From NCBI GenBank assembly GCA_964400655.1, contig CAYNVN010000048.1:1-27960 (forward strand): 27,960 bases of DNA, given 5' to 3'. A program made the position numbers and the translations under genes. The notes under the pieces were generated by a model that saw nothing but the letters and a program-made list of their open reading frames with translations, did no database searches and was not told the origin of the DNA. This document shows positions 8,834-16,641 of this stretch, in pieces. Position 1 is the first letter of the stretch; every line of letters begins with the position of its first letter. The DNA is from B16-G9 sp964400655 (GTDB lineage: Bacteria; Bacteroidota; Bacteroidia; Bacteroidales; F082).

Positions 8834-9611
8834 TGTACTTCACGTGATAATCTTCTCCTGTCTGATAATCAAGTATTGGTTTACCGGTTGCTTTTACCAG
8901 TTCAAGGATACGGGGGTCGATTTCCTCGCTACCCATAATAAAAGCATCCGATGCATCAATAGCTCCTTTCATCAACGTATGATAATCGGCATTATTATAT
9001 TGTTCAACAAGTTTACTGTCCATTCCTTTCACCATGATTTTGTTTGAGAAATTCTTACTGAACCTGTCGGTGAAAGCATCATCGTAAAGCGAAAGTATAA
9101 TTTTGGCATCGGCAAACAGCGGATTGTCTTTATATAAGGTTTTAACATAGAGCGGTACCAGCGAGCTAAACCACCCGTGCAGGTGAATAATATCGGGTGC
9201 CCATCCCAGTTTTTTAACGGTTTCCATCACCCCTCTTGCAAAAAATATGGTGCGCTCGTCGTTATCTTCAAAAAACTTATCTTTTTTATCTTTAAAGAGG
9301 AATTTACGGTGAAAATAATCTTCGTTGTCGATAAAATAGACCTGCATTCTGGCCTGCTGTATGGAAGCCACTTTAATGATAAGCGGATGATCGATTTCAT
9401 CTATTATTAAATTCATTCCCGACAAACGGATAACCTCATGCAACTGGTTCCTTCTTTCGTTAACCAAACCGTAGCGGGGCATAAAAGTTCTTATCTCTTT
9501 TCCTGATTCTTGTGTTCTTTGTGGCAGGAAGCGGCAAATGTTGCTCATGTGACTCTCAGGAAGGTAAGGCATAATTTCCTGAGCAACAAACAGTACCCTC
9601 TTTTTAATCAT
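8802..9611 (-). CDS. Glycogen/starch synthase N-terminal (GT5) domain protein, probably not a complete synthase
   Basis: The 269 residues match only the N-terminal half of GT5 glycogen/starch synthases: VLFVAQEIMPYLPES at the start and APDIIHLHGWFSSLVPLYV in the middle. The C-terminal GT-B half, which binds the ADP-glucose, is absent, and the gene ends cleanly. The KTGGLAD loop of true synthases is replaced by YLPESHMS, and HDWHAGL is degraded to HGWFSSL. So glycogen synthesis by this protein alone is unlikely; a regulatory, scaffold or partner role is possible. It has a strong promoter, a GAAGGA ribosome-binding site before the ATG at 9611, and overlaps the DUF4270 gene. Databases are likely to label it glycogen synthase. 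Confidence 0.8.
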   Translation of the reverse strand: MIKKRVLFVAQEIMPYLPESHMSNICRFLPQRTQESGKEIRTFMPRYGLVNERRNQLHEVIRLSGMNLIIDEIDHPLIIKVASIQQARMQVYFIDNEDYFHRKFLFKDKKDKFFEDNDERTIFFARGVMETVKKLGWAPDIIHLHGWFSSLVPLYVKTLYKDNPLFADAKIILSLYDDAFTDRFSKNFSNKIMVKGMDSKLVEQYNNADYHTLMKGAIDASDAFIMGSEEIDPRILELVKATGKPILDYQTGEDYHVKYNEFYDQIIGE

Positions 9612-9637
9612 AATCCTTCATTTAATTTTAGGGACTG

Positions 9638-9668
9638 CAAAGGTAGTTAAAAAATATTTGTTATTCAA
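9638..9668 (-). promoter_or_regulatory. Promoter of the GT5-like / DUF4270 genes
   Basis: On the - strand, TTG (9668-9666) is followed after exactly 20 nt by TACCTTTG (9645-9638). Both fit the Bacteroidota -33/-7 pattern. It lies 27 bp upstream of the GT5-like ATG, directly after the proline dehydrogenase terminator. Confidence 0.7.
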
Positions 9669-9677
9669 GCAAATAAA

Positions 9678-9708
9678 AAAGGGCTGTATTTTTACAAAAC
9701 AGCCCTTT
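9678..9708 (-). terminator. Rho-independent terminator of the proline dehydrogenase gene
   Basis: A perfect 10-bp inverted repeat (AAAGGGCTGT at 9678-9687, ACAGCCCTTT at 9699-9708) with an 11-nt loop is followed on the - strand by a T-rich tract. It begins 19 bp past the ancestral stop at 9727-9729, which supports that stop, and not the internal TAG, as the original gene end. Confidence 0.8.
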
Positions 9709-9726
9709 GGTTTGGTTTACAATTTG

Positions 9727-10644
9727 CTATCCCCGAACAAACAATGCTTTTATAATTTCCTGAGCCATTTTCGGGTTTTCTTTCAGTCGGCGTGTTGAAT
9801 AGGCAAACCAGTCTTTCCCGAAAGGAACATAAACGCGCAGGCGGTGCCCTTTATCAATGATGGATTTACGCAACGAAGGGGTTACGCCGTACAACATCTG
9901 AAATTCCTATTTATCTTTTGGCACTTTATACTTTTCAAGCAGTTTATAGGCACCTTCCACCAACGGAGTATCGTGAGTGGCTATCCCCACATAGATTCCG
10001 TTTTTCAACAAATATTCGAGGTCTTCAAGATAATGCTCGTTAATCTCCTCATATTTTTTATAGGCAATGGATGCCGGCTCAACATAAATACCCTTACACA
10101 GTCTGAAATTCAAAGGCGACTCTTTGGTGTGCATATCCTGCATGGCCTTCAAATCGTCCAACGTACGGTGCAAATAGGCCTGCACCACCAGTCCCACATT
10201 AACCGGGAACTCTTTTTTAAGCCTTCTGTAAAGTTCAATCTCCATATCAACACAGGAGGAATCCTCCATATCAATACGGACAAAGTTATTGTAGCCGGCG
10301 GCTTTTTTAACAATTTCCCTGATGTTTTCGTAGGCAACCTCTTTATCCAGCAGCAGACCGAACATGGTGGGCTTTAACGAGTAATTACCATTGATATTGT
10401 TTTGCTGTATTGTTTCAATAATGTTAAGATACTCCTCCTTGTTTTTTGTTGCTTCGGAAAGATCCTCAATAAATTCACCCAGCAGGTCAATGGTAACCAT
10501 ATATCCGGTATTGTTCAGTTTTTTTGAAACAGCAACCGCCTGGTCGATTTTAGTACCCGCAATATATCGTTTTGAAAAAATCCAAACCAGATTTTTTGGC
10601 ATAAGCGGCAATATGGCTGCCACCATTTTATTAAACCACATCAT
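9727..10644 (-). pseudogene. Proline dehydrogenase interrupted by one in-frame TAG
   Basis: The family is a flavin enzyme oxidising proline to pyrroline-5-carboxylate. From the ATG at 10644 the first 245 codons read as a good PRODH barrel: TIDLLGEF, NNFVRIDMEDSS, GLVVQAYLHRTL, NFRLCKGIYVEP and GIATHDTPLVEGAYKL. A TAG follows at 9909-9907. The same frame then continues for 59 conserved codons, EFQMLYGVTPSLR, LRVYVPFGKDWFAYS and TRRLKENPK, to a second TAG at 9729-9727. The full length of 305 codons fits monofunctional bacterial PRODH. Homologs usually have Phe or Tyr before EFQ, so TAT or TAC to TAG is the simplest change. The lost tail carries the positions equivalent to E. coli PutA Tyr540, Tyr552 and Arg555/Arg556, which bind substrate, so the truncated product should be inactive. 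A sequencing error is possible. No P5C dehydrogenase gene is adjacent. Confidence 0.88.
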
Positions 10645-10707
10645 AATTTTAAATTCTTTAATCCATATTAATAACAGGCAACCGGTTAATGCAGATTTTA
10701 ACCGCTG

Positions 10708-10715
10708 CAAAATTA
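10708..10715 (-). promoter_or_regulatory. Candidate -7 box for the proline dehydrogenase gene
   Basis: On the - strand this reads TAATTTTG, an exact TAnnTTTG match, 63 bp upstream of the ATG at 10644. No good -33 element is visible at the usual distance. Its position argues against the upstream TTG at 10731 as a start. Confidence 0.45.
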
Positions 10716-10805
10716 TATATTCTGACCACATTTAACAGCAGTTTGAATGTATGGCAGGTAATTTATAAGGCTTACAAACAATCCTGCCAAATGGTTTCAT
10801 TTAAA

Positions 10806-10837
10806 TTTGGTTATAAAAATAATTGTACCTAATTTTG
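10806..10837 (+). promoter_or_regulatory. Promoter of the DUF177-rpmF operon
   Basis: TTTG (10806-10809), a 20-nt spacer and TAATTTTG (10830-10837) form a perfect match to the Bacteroidota promoter consensus. Transcription should begin near 10844, downstream of the in-frame TTG at 10823, so translation must begin at the ATG at 10868. Confidence 0.75.
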
Positions 10838-10867
10838 CCGCCCGATTTTAGCCGGGGACAGGAGAAG

Positions 10868-11389
10868 ATGAAAAGCAGAAATAACAATGATTTTGATATC
10901 CCTTTTAAGGGGCTGGCATTGGGAACCCGTCAATACAGCTTTAAAATCGGAAATAAGTTCTTTAACACCATTGAGTATTCGGAAATTAAAAAAGGAGATG
11001 TAACGGCCGATGTTGAGCTTATCAAAGAGTCAACCATGCTGATTTTTAATTTCTCCTTAAAAGGTTCGGTTGAATTAAATTGCGACCGCTGCCTCGAGAA
11101 CTACCATCAGCCCATTGAAGGAAACTTTAAACTGATTGTTAAATTCGGGGAACAGCCGGAAGAGCTTTCGGATGAAATCATCACCATTTCGAATGATGAT
11201 ACCGATTTCGACCTGACCCATTATCTGTATGAATACATTGTTTTGTTGTTACCGTTAAAACACGTACATCCCGATGACGAAAACGGAAACCCCGCATGCA
11301 GTGTTGATATGCTGAATCAAATTGCTGAATACTCCGAAAAAAAGAGCGACCCGAGATGGGCTGCATTGAAAAATATTAAACTTGATTAA
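10868..11389 (+). CDS. DUF177 / YceD family protein
   Basis: This 173-residue cytoplasmic protein is of the YceD (DUF177) family, whose members are linked to 23S rRNA accumulation and are nearly always encoded just before ribosomal protein L32. The hallmark LNCDRCLE (Cys72 and Cys75) is present, with DIPFKGLALGTRQYSF near the start and VKFGE in the middle, all typical of the Bacteroidota subgroup. I chose the ATG at 10868 because an AGGAGA ribosome-binding site precedes it and a consensus promoter lies over the upstream TTG at 10823. rpmF follows 23 bp downstream, so the two are co-transcribed. Confidence 0.92.
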   Translation: MKSRNNNDFDIPFKGLALGTRQYSFKIGNKFFNTIEYSEIKKGDVTADVELIKESTMLIFNFSLKGSVELNCDRCLENYHQPIEGNFKLIVKFGEQPEELSDEIITISNDDTDFDLTHYLYEYIVLLLPLKHVHPDDENGNPACSVDMLNQIAEYSEKKSDPRWAALKNIKLD

Positions 11390-11412
11390 TAAACAGTTAA
11401 AAACATAAAGAA

Positions 11413-11601
11413 ATGGCACATCCTAAAAGAAAAATTTCGAAGACCAGAAGAGATAAAAGAAGAACTCATTACAAAGCAACAGCTCCCCAGCTGGCAACCT
11501 GCCCTACTACAGGTGTTGTACATGTTTACCACCGCGCTTACTATGTTGACGGTGATTTGTATTACAAAGGTAAGCTGGTAGCAGAAGGGGTAAAAGCATA
11601 A
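11413..11601 (+). CDS. rpmF: 50S ribosomal protein L32
   Basis: The 62-residue protein opens with the L32 signature AHPKRKISKTRRDKRR and is highly basic in its first half. The C-terminal HVYHRAYYVDGDLYYKGK is typical of Bacteroidota L32. Only one cysteine remains (ATCPTTG), so there is no CxxC zinc ribbon; this is a zinc-independent form. It is second in the operon after the DUF177 gene, and a hairpin terminator begins 47 bp after its stop. Confidence 0.97.
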   Translation: MAHPKRKISKTRRDKRRTHYKATAPQLATCPTTGVVHVYHRAYYVDGDLYYKGKLVAEGVKA

Positions 11602-11647
11602 AAGTTCTTAAGCAGGGAACACACCCCTTAATTTAAAGGTATTATTA

Positions 11648-11676
11648 CCCTTGTCTTAAAAAGGCAGGGGTTTTTT
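11648..11676 (+). terminator. Rho-independent terminator after rpmF
   Basis: CCCTTGTCTT (11648-11657) pairs over 10 bp, with two G-U pairs, with AAGGCAGGGG (11661-11670). Six T's follow at 11671-11676 and then a further T-rich run. It closes the DUF177-rpmF operon. Confidence 0.75.
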
Positions 11677-11684
11677 GGTTTTTA

Positions 11685-11692
11685 TACATTTG
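11685..11692 (+). promoter_or_regulatory. Candidate -7 box for thiL
   Basis: TACATTTG is an exact TAnnTTTG match 29 bp upstream of the thiL ATG, lying just after the T-tract of the rpmF terminator. The -33 position falls in the terminator hairpin and does not match TTTG. Confidence 0.45.
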
Positions 11693-11721
11693 CAGCAAAC
11701 AACCCGGCAAAAAACAATCAT

Positions 11722-12789
11722 ATGAAAAGCGAAAAGCTAACCTCACTTTCCGAATTGGGCGAATTCGGCCTGATAGACAAACTTACCGGCGGATTAGAGT
11801 ACCGGCAAAAAACAACCATTAAAGGCGTTGGCGACGATGCTGCCGTAATCAAAGGGAGGCCAACGTTCCATACACTCATTTCAACCGACCTGCTAATAGA
11901 AGGCGTTCATTTCGACATAACCTACACTCCCTTAAAACACCTTGGATACAAAGCCGCTATTGTTAATTTTTCGGACATGGCCGCCATGAACGGTAAACCC
12001 AAACAAATTGTAGTAGGACTGGGAATTTCGGCAAAATATACACTGGAAGCGCTTGAAGAATTATATGAAGGCATTAAACTGGCCTGCAAACTTTACAACG
12101 TTGATTTTGTGGGAGGCGACACAACATCAAGCAAATCAGGATTATTTATTTCGGTAACGGTAATCGGCGAAGTGGAAAAACCGTTGATAACCTGGCGCAG
12201 CGGTGCACAACAGGGCGATTTGATTTGTGTTTCGGGCGACCTTGGTGCCGCCTATATGGGGTTGCTTGTTTTGGAAAGAGAAAAAAGGGTATTTCAGGCC
12301 AACCCCAATATGCAGCCCGAACTCAGCGGTAACGATTATATCATCCAACGACAATTAAAACCCGAAGCACGTATCGATATTGTTGACAAATTAAAAGAAA
12401 ACAATATATTACCAACCTCCATGATTGATGTTTCGGACGGGCTTGCTTCGGAAACGCTTCATCTTTGCAAAAACTCAAATACAGGATGTATGCTTTACGA
12501 AGAAAAAATCCCCATCGACCAGCAAACCTACGATATTGCCCGCGAATTTAAAATAGTTCCCACCGTGGCAACACTCAACGGCGGCGAAGATTACGAACTG
12601 CTTTTTACCATAAAACAAAGCGACTACGAAAAAATTCAAAAAATAAAAGATGTTTCCGTAATAGGTTATATGACCGAGCCCGAAAACGGAAAACGGCTAA
12701 TTACCAGCGACAACCATGCCATTGACCTGCAGGCACAGGGGTGGGACGGACTTAAAGAAAGAGATATTGATTCGGCACTTAACGGGTAA
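11722..12789 (+). CDS. thiL: Thiamine-monophosphate kinase
   Basis: ThiL phosphorylates thiamine monophosphate with ATP to give thiamine diphosphate, the cofactor form. The 355 residues fit the family. Key motifs are all visible: the start SLSELGEFGLIDKL, GVGDDAAVI (metal-binding aspartates about residues 38-39), STDLLIEGVHFD, NFSDMAAMNG, FVGGDTTSS, IDVSDGLASE and NGGEDYELLF. The ATG at 11722 is the natural start. The FIST gene begins 47 bp after its stop on the same strand with no terminator between, so read-through into the sensory operon is possible. A functional tie to that operon is not evident. Confidence 0.95.
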   Translation: MKSEKLTSLSELGEFGLIDKLTGGLEYRQKTTIKGVGDDAAVIKGRPTFHTLISTDLLIEGVHFDITYTPLKHLGYKAAIVNFSDMAAMNGKPKQIVVGLGISAKYTLEALEELYEGIKLACKLYNVDFVGGDTTSSKSGLFISVTVIGEVEKPLITWRSGAQQGDLICVSGDLGAAYMGLLVLEREKRVFQANPNMQPELSGNDYIIQRQLKPEARIDIVDKLKENNILPTSMIDVSDGLASETLHLCKNSNTGCMLYEEKIPIDQQTYDIAREFKIVPTVATLNGGEDYELLFTIKQSDYEKIQKIKDVSVIGYMTEPENGKRLITSDNHAIDLQAQGWDGLKERDIDSALNG

Positions 12790-12808
12790 CTACATGTTAC
12801 ATTTTTTC

Positions 12809-12835
12809 TAAATTTGTGGAAATAATTCCACAAAT
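12809..12835 (+). promoter_or_regulatory. -7 box merged with a perfect 10-bp palindrome before the FIST gene
   Basis: TAAATTTG (12809-12816) is an exact -7 match. It overlaps the left arm of an inverted repeat, ATTTGTGGAA (12812-12821) and TTCCACAAAT (12826-12835), with the 4-nt centre ATAA. The right arm ends one base before the ATG at 12837. It could be an operator covering the transcription start or, in read-through RNA from thiL, a hairpin next to the start codon. No -33 TTG is visible. Confidence 0.55.
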
Positions 12836-12836
12836 C

Positions 12837-13973
12837 ATGAAAACAATCTCGTTTTACGCTAAATCGTTCGATGAATTTGAACAACGCCTTAATAAAGAAA
12901 TCTCAAATGCCGGATTTAAACCGACACTTGCGTTTGCCTTTGTTTCGGTTGAATTTCCGATAAAAAAAGTTAGCAGTGCGTTTAAAAAGCATGACATCCT
13001 TCTTTTCGGGGAAACATCAAGCGGCGAAATATTGTTCAACGAAAACGAAAAAGAGGTACTGAACAAATCAGCGGTATTTATCCTCACCGATATCGACCCC
13101 GCCGGTTTCTCCAGCAGGCTTTTTGAAAGAGAAGGTAAAAATTCGTTCGACTTCGGGAAAGAGATTGGAACTTTCATCAAAGGAGCTTTTGATAAACCTT
13201 CGGTTATTATTGGCGGCAGCGGACTGGACCTCGACGGTCAGCGGCTGGTGGAGGGCATCAAATCGGTTGCCGGTACCGACCTTGTTATGTTCGGCGGATT
13301 GGCCGGCGACGACGGAAAATTTCAACAAACTTTTGTTTTTAATGAAACAACGGTTTCCGATAACGGAACCATGGCTTTAATATTCGACAGCAGCAAAATA
13401 CAGCTTTCGGGGATAGCTACATCGGGCTGGGTAGGACTGGGAATGAACCTGATCATTACCAAATCGGAAGGCAATGTGGTATATACCATTAACGATAAAG
13501 CGGCGCTGGATGTTTATCTCGAATATCTTAGCATCAGCATTGACGACATGCCTGCCATCGGCCTTGAATATCCGTTATTGATAAAACGCGAAAACAATAT
13601 TGACGCGCTCAGGGCCGTAACGGGTATTGACAAAGAGAAGAGAAGCCTTTTGTTTGCAGGCTCCGTACCACAGGGCAGCACGGTAATGTTTTCCAGCTCG
13701 CCCGGATTTGATGTTATTGAAAGTACCAAATCAAAAGTACTGGCTTTTGCCGAAAACAACCCCGATGCCGATATGTTTTTACTGTTTTCATGTATTGCCC
13801 GGCACCTTGCACTGGGCCCCATGGTAGAAGAAGAAATTAATTTGATTACCGAAAAATGGAACGCTCCCGTAGCCGGATTTTTTACCTATGGCGAAATAGG
13901 TACCAACCCCGGTAAAGTTTGCGATTTTTATAATCAGACCTACACCCTGGTTTCATTAAAAGATTTAGCGTAG
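12837..13973 (+). CDS. FIST N- and C-domain sensory protein
   Basis: FIST domains (FIST_N and FIST_C) are ligand-sensing modules found with signalling proteins; small molecules such as amino acids have been proposed as ligands. The protein has 378 residues from the ATG at 12837; an in-frame GTG at 12816 lies inside the -7 box and is rejected. FIST_N signs are LLFGETSSGEI and MFGGLAGDDGKFQQTFVF followed by TSGWVGLG. FIST_C signs are LLFSCIARHLALGPMVEEE and the near-terminal PVAGFFTYGEIGT. There is no signal peptide or membrane segment, so it should be cytoplasmic and consist of sensor only. The gene ends with TAG 5 bp before the PAS hybrid kinase, which strongly suggests the two proteins work together. 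Confidence 0.92.
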   Translation: MKTISFYAKSFDEFEQRLNKEISNAGFKPTLAFAFVSVEFPIKKVSSAFKKHDILLFGETSSGEILFNENEKEVLNKSAVFILTDIDPAGFSSRLFEREGKNSFDFGKEIGTFIKGAFDKPSVIIGGSGLDLDGQRLVEGIKSVAGTDLVMFGGLAGDDGKFQQTFVFNETTVSDNGTMALIFDSSKIQLSGIATSGWVGLGMNLIITKSEGNVVYTINDKAALDVYLEYLSISIDDMPAIGLEYPLLIKRENNIDALRAVTGIDKEKRSLLFAGSVPQGSTVMFSSSPGFDVIESTKSKVLAFAENNPDADMFLLFSCIARHLALGPMVEEEINLITEKWNAPVAGFFTYGEIGTNPGKVCDFYNQTYTLVSLKDLA

Positions 13974-13978
13974 TTGAT

Positions 13979-15751
13979 ATGACAAAAATAATTGATGATT
14001 TATTTGATAAAATAAAGCAGATTAATAGTTTTGATGAATTTGAAAAACAAAAATCATCCATCCTTTCCGATATCTTCAAAATCAAGCAATCAGATAAGCT
14101 GAAGGACTTCCAGATAAAAAAATATCTGAAAGACAAAAATGTAATCAATTCGCTTCTTGTCAAAACCTCCGACGACCTGAAAAAGGTTATGGAAGAACTG
14201 CGCGTTAGGGCCGATGAGTTAAACACCCTTTTGAATACCATTCCCGCATTTGTTTTTTTTAAAGACCGCGAATACAAATATGTAATTGTCAATAAATCTT
14301 TTGTCGATTTTATCAACCTTCCTCAAAATGAAATTATCGGAAAAACCTTAAAAGACCTCTCTCTTTCGCACAAACATTTTTACAATTACTCGTCGTACGA
14401 AGAAAGTGTTTTAACCGAAGGCATTCCGCAATACAACATATCTGAAAAAATCGAAAAAGACGGCCGCCTTATATGGCTTAATACCAATTTGGCACCGGTT
14501 AAAAACAGTAAAAATCAAATCATCGGTTTAATAGGTGTATCGTGGGATATAACCGCAACCAAAAAATATGAAGATCAGCTTAAAAAAGCCAAAATACTGG
14601 CCGAAGAAGGCACCAAAGCCAAAAGCCGGTTTTTGGCAAATATGAGCCACGAGATAAGAACACCGCTCAACGGCATCATAGGCATGTCTCAAATTTTAAA
14701 GGGCACAAAACTTACCAATAAACAACAGGAATTTGTTGACATTATTATTTCATCGGGCGACAACCTGCTGGTATTAATCAACGACATTCTGGATTTTTCA
14801 AAAATTGAAGCCGGCAAAATCAGCTTTATCAACAAAGATTTTGAACTGGCAAAACCTTTCCGCGAGATAAAAAATATTTTATCGCTAAAAGCCGAAGAAA
14901 AAGGACTGCTGATATCATGCCACATCGACGACGACGTGCCAAAGTACGTAAACGGCGATGAATACAGACTGAAACAAATTATTTTAAACCTTGTAAACAA
15001 TGCGGTTAAATTTACCGACGAAGGTTATGTTAAAATAAATGTAAATCTTTTAAAACAAGAAACAGAGCACTATACCATTAAGGTATCGGTTAAAGATACG
15101 GGAATAGGCATTCCTAAAGAAAAAGAGAAAAAACTGTTTCAAACCTTCTCGCAACTCGATGCCTCATCAACCAAACAGTACAGCGGAACCGGGTTGGGGC
15201 TGGCCATTTCAAAACGGCTTGTTGAGATGATGGAGGGTGAAATAGGAATGGTTAGCGACCAGGGAAAAGGTTCGCTGTTTTGGTTTACCGCTAAATTTAA
15301 AAAAGGTAAACAGCCTGAAAACGAAAACAAACCCGACAACAAAGAACAGATACCCGACTTTAAAGCACAAAACGCCACCATCCTTGTGGTTGAAGACAAC
15401 CTGATTAATCAAAAAATCACCTCATTCAGTCTTCAAAAAGCAGGATTAACAGTAACTCTGGCAAACAACGGGAAAGAAGCGGTAGAACTGTTCCGGAAAA
15501 AATCGTTCGATATTATATTAATGGATATTCAGATGCCGGTAATGGATGGTTACGATGCCACCCGCGAGATACGAAAAATTGAAATGACCAAAAAAAACAA
15601 CATCCATACACCCATAATAGCACTTACCGCTAATGCCATGAGAGGTGATGCTGAAAAATGTATTGCGGCCGGAATGGATGGTTACATCTCAAAACCGTTT
15701 AAACCCGAAGACCTTTTTAAAGCATTGGCCAACCTTTTAGTAACCCGGTAA
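13979..15751 (+). CDS. Soluble PAS-domain hybrid sensor histidine kinase
   Basis: The 590 residues have no membrane segment, so the kinase should be cytoplasmic. A helical, charged N-terminal region (about 1-78) leads into one PAS domain (about 80-200; AFVFFKDREYKYVIVNKSF, with a PAC-like end GVSWDITATKKYEDQL). HisKA has SHEIRTPLNGIIGM with His224. The ATPase domain has NLVNNAVKFT, DTGIGIP and GTGLGLAIS. A C-terminal receiver has VVEDNLINQK, acceptor Asp516 (LMDIQMPVMDG) and KPF. It sits 5 bp after the FIST gene and 1 bp before the TauE-family gene, so the three form one operon. FIST is probably its trans-acting sensor, by inference. The kinase core resembles that of the first kinase in the window. 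Confidence 0.93.
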   Translation: MTKIIDDLFDKIKQINSFDEFEKQKSSILSDIFKIKQSDKLKDFQIKKYLKDKNVINSLLVKTSDDLKKVMEELRVRADELNTLLNTIPAFVFFKDREYKYVIVNKSFVDFINLPQNEIIGKTLKDLSLSHKHFYNYSSYEESVLTEGIPQYNISEKIEKDGRLIWLNTNLAPVKNSKNQIIGLIGVSWDITATKKYEDQLKKAKILAEEGTKAKSRFLANMSHEIRTPLNGIIGMSQILKGTKLTNKQQEFVDIIISSGDNLLVLINDILDFSKIEAGKISFINKDFELAKPFREIKNILSLKAEEKGLLISCHIDDDVPKYVNGDEYRLKQIILNLVNNAVKFTDEGYVKINVNLLKQETEHYTIKVSVKDTGIGIPKEKEKKLFQTFSQLDASSTKQYSGTGLGLAISKRLVEMMEGEIGMVSDQGKGSLFWFTAKFKKGKQPENENKPDNKEQIPDFKAQNATILVVEDNLINQKITSFSLQKAGLTVTLANNGKEAVELFRKKSFDIILMDIQMPVMDGYDATREIRKIEMTKKNNIHTPIIALTANAMRGDAEKCIAAGMDGYISKPFKPEDLFKALANLLVTR

Positions 15752-15752
15752 A

Positions 15753-16541
15753 ATGGAGTGGGGCGAAATTATTATCCTCATAGTTGCCGGCCTTATTGTA
15801 GGATTTGTCAATACGCTGGCGGGCGGCGGCAGCATTGTATCTCTTAGTGTGCTGATGATGCTCGGGCTCCCCCCTACCCTTGCCAACGGCACCAACCGTA
15901 TCGCCATTACCATACAAACCCTTACCGCCACTACCAGCTTTAAACAACAAAACATCCTGCCACTGCGAAAATCCGTTTACCTTTCTATTCCGGCAATAAT
16001 CGGTTCGTTACTGGGATCGTGGATAGCCGTTGATATTCGTGAAGATATTTTTGAAACGGCCATCGGGGTTATTATGCTAATTATGCTTGTATTCATTTTG
16101 TACAAGCCTCAAAAATATATCTACGGAAGAAAAGAGTTGGTTGAAAAACCACTGACATGGAAAATTTACCTTGTTTTCTTTTTTATTGGAATATACGGAG
16201 GCTTTATTCATATGGGTGTCGGGTATTTTCTTTTGGCAGGCATTGTGCTTGGTGCAGGTTTCGATTTGGTAAAAGCCAATGCCGTTAAAGTATTTGTTGT
16301 GCTGGCTTACGCACCGTTTACGCTGTTAATATTTTTATATTACGATCAGGTAAACTGGCTTTACGGACTGGTACTTTCCATTGGAAGCGTAACGGGTGCC
16401 CTTATTGCATCGCGAATGGCCGTTAAAAAAGGTGTTGAATTTGTTAAATGGGTAATTGTTGTGGTTATTCTCGTTACGGCAGGCGAAATGTTCGGGTTAT
16501 ACAGTTTTAGCGATGTTGCCGCACTTCTGATAAATAGATAA
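15753..16541 (+). CDS. TauE/SafE (DUF81) family membrane permease
   Basis: The 262-residue integral membrane protein has about seven or eight hydrophobic segments. The first repeat shows the family signature GFVNTLAGGGSIVSLSVL followed by GLPPTLANGTNR; the second, from about residue 150, shows GIYGGFIHMGVGYFLLAG and ANAVKVFVVLAY. Family members have been linked to export of sulfite, sulfoacetate or other organosulfur or organic anions, but most are uncharacterised. The ATG comes 1 bp after the kinase stop, so it is the last gene of the FIST-kinase operon and could be the effector controlled by, or exporting the ligand of, that system. A 15-bp hairpin terminator lies 100 bp downstream. Confidence 0.92.
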   Translation: MEWGEIIILIVAGLIVGFVNTLAGGGSIVSLSVLMMLGLPPTLANGTNRIAITIQTLTATTSFKQQNILPLRKSVYLSIPAIIGSLLGSWIAVDIREDIFETAIGVIMLIMLVFILYKPQKYIYGRKELVEKPLTWKIYLVFFFIGIYGGFIHMGVGYFLLAGIVLGAGFDLVKANAVKVFVVLAYAPFTLLIFLYYDQVNWLYGLVLSIGSVTGALIASRMAVKKGVEFVKWVIVVVILVTAGEMFGLYSFSDVAALLINR

Positions 16542-16641
16542 CCTCTACCCCCGGCACCTTTAATATTCCGTTTTTATTTTAATGTAAGTTTTACAGGCGC
16601 TTTATCACTAATTTATTAAGCGGAAAAAAATAACCGTAAAT

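Noticed and set aside
9727..9909. Special amino acid or genome-wide recoding at the TAG in proline dehydrogenase
   Set aside because: Other genes in the window end with TAG, the next codons (GAA TTT) do not form a known leaky context, and nothing selenocysteine- or pyrrolysine-like is seen.
10645..10731. TTG start upstream for proline dehydrogenase
   Set aside because: The extension crosses the candidate -7 box at 10708-10715 and adds residues not expected in the family.
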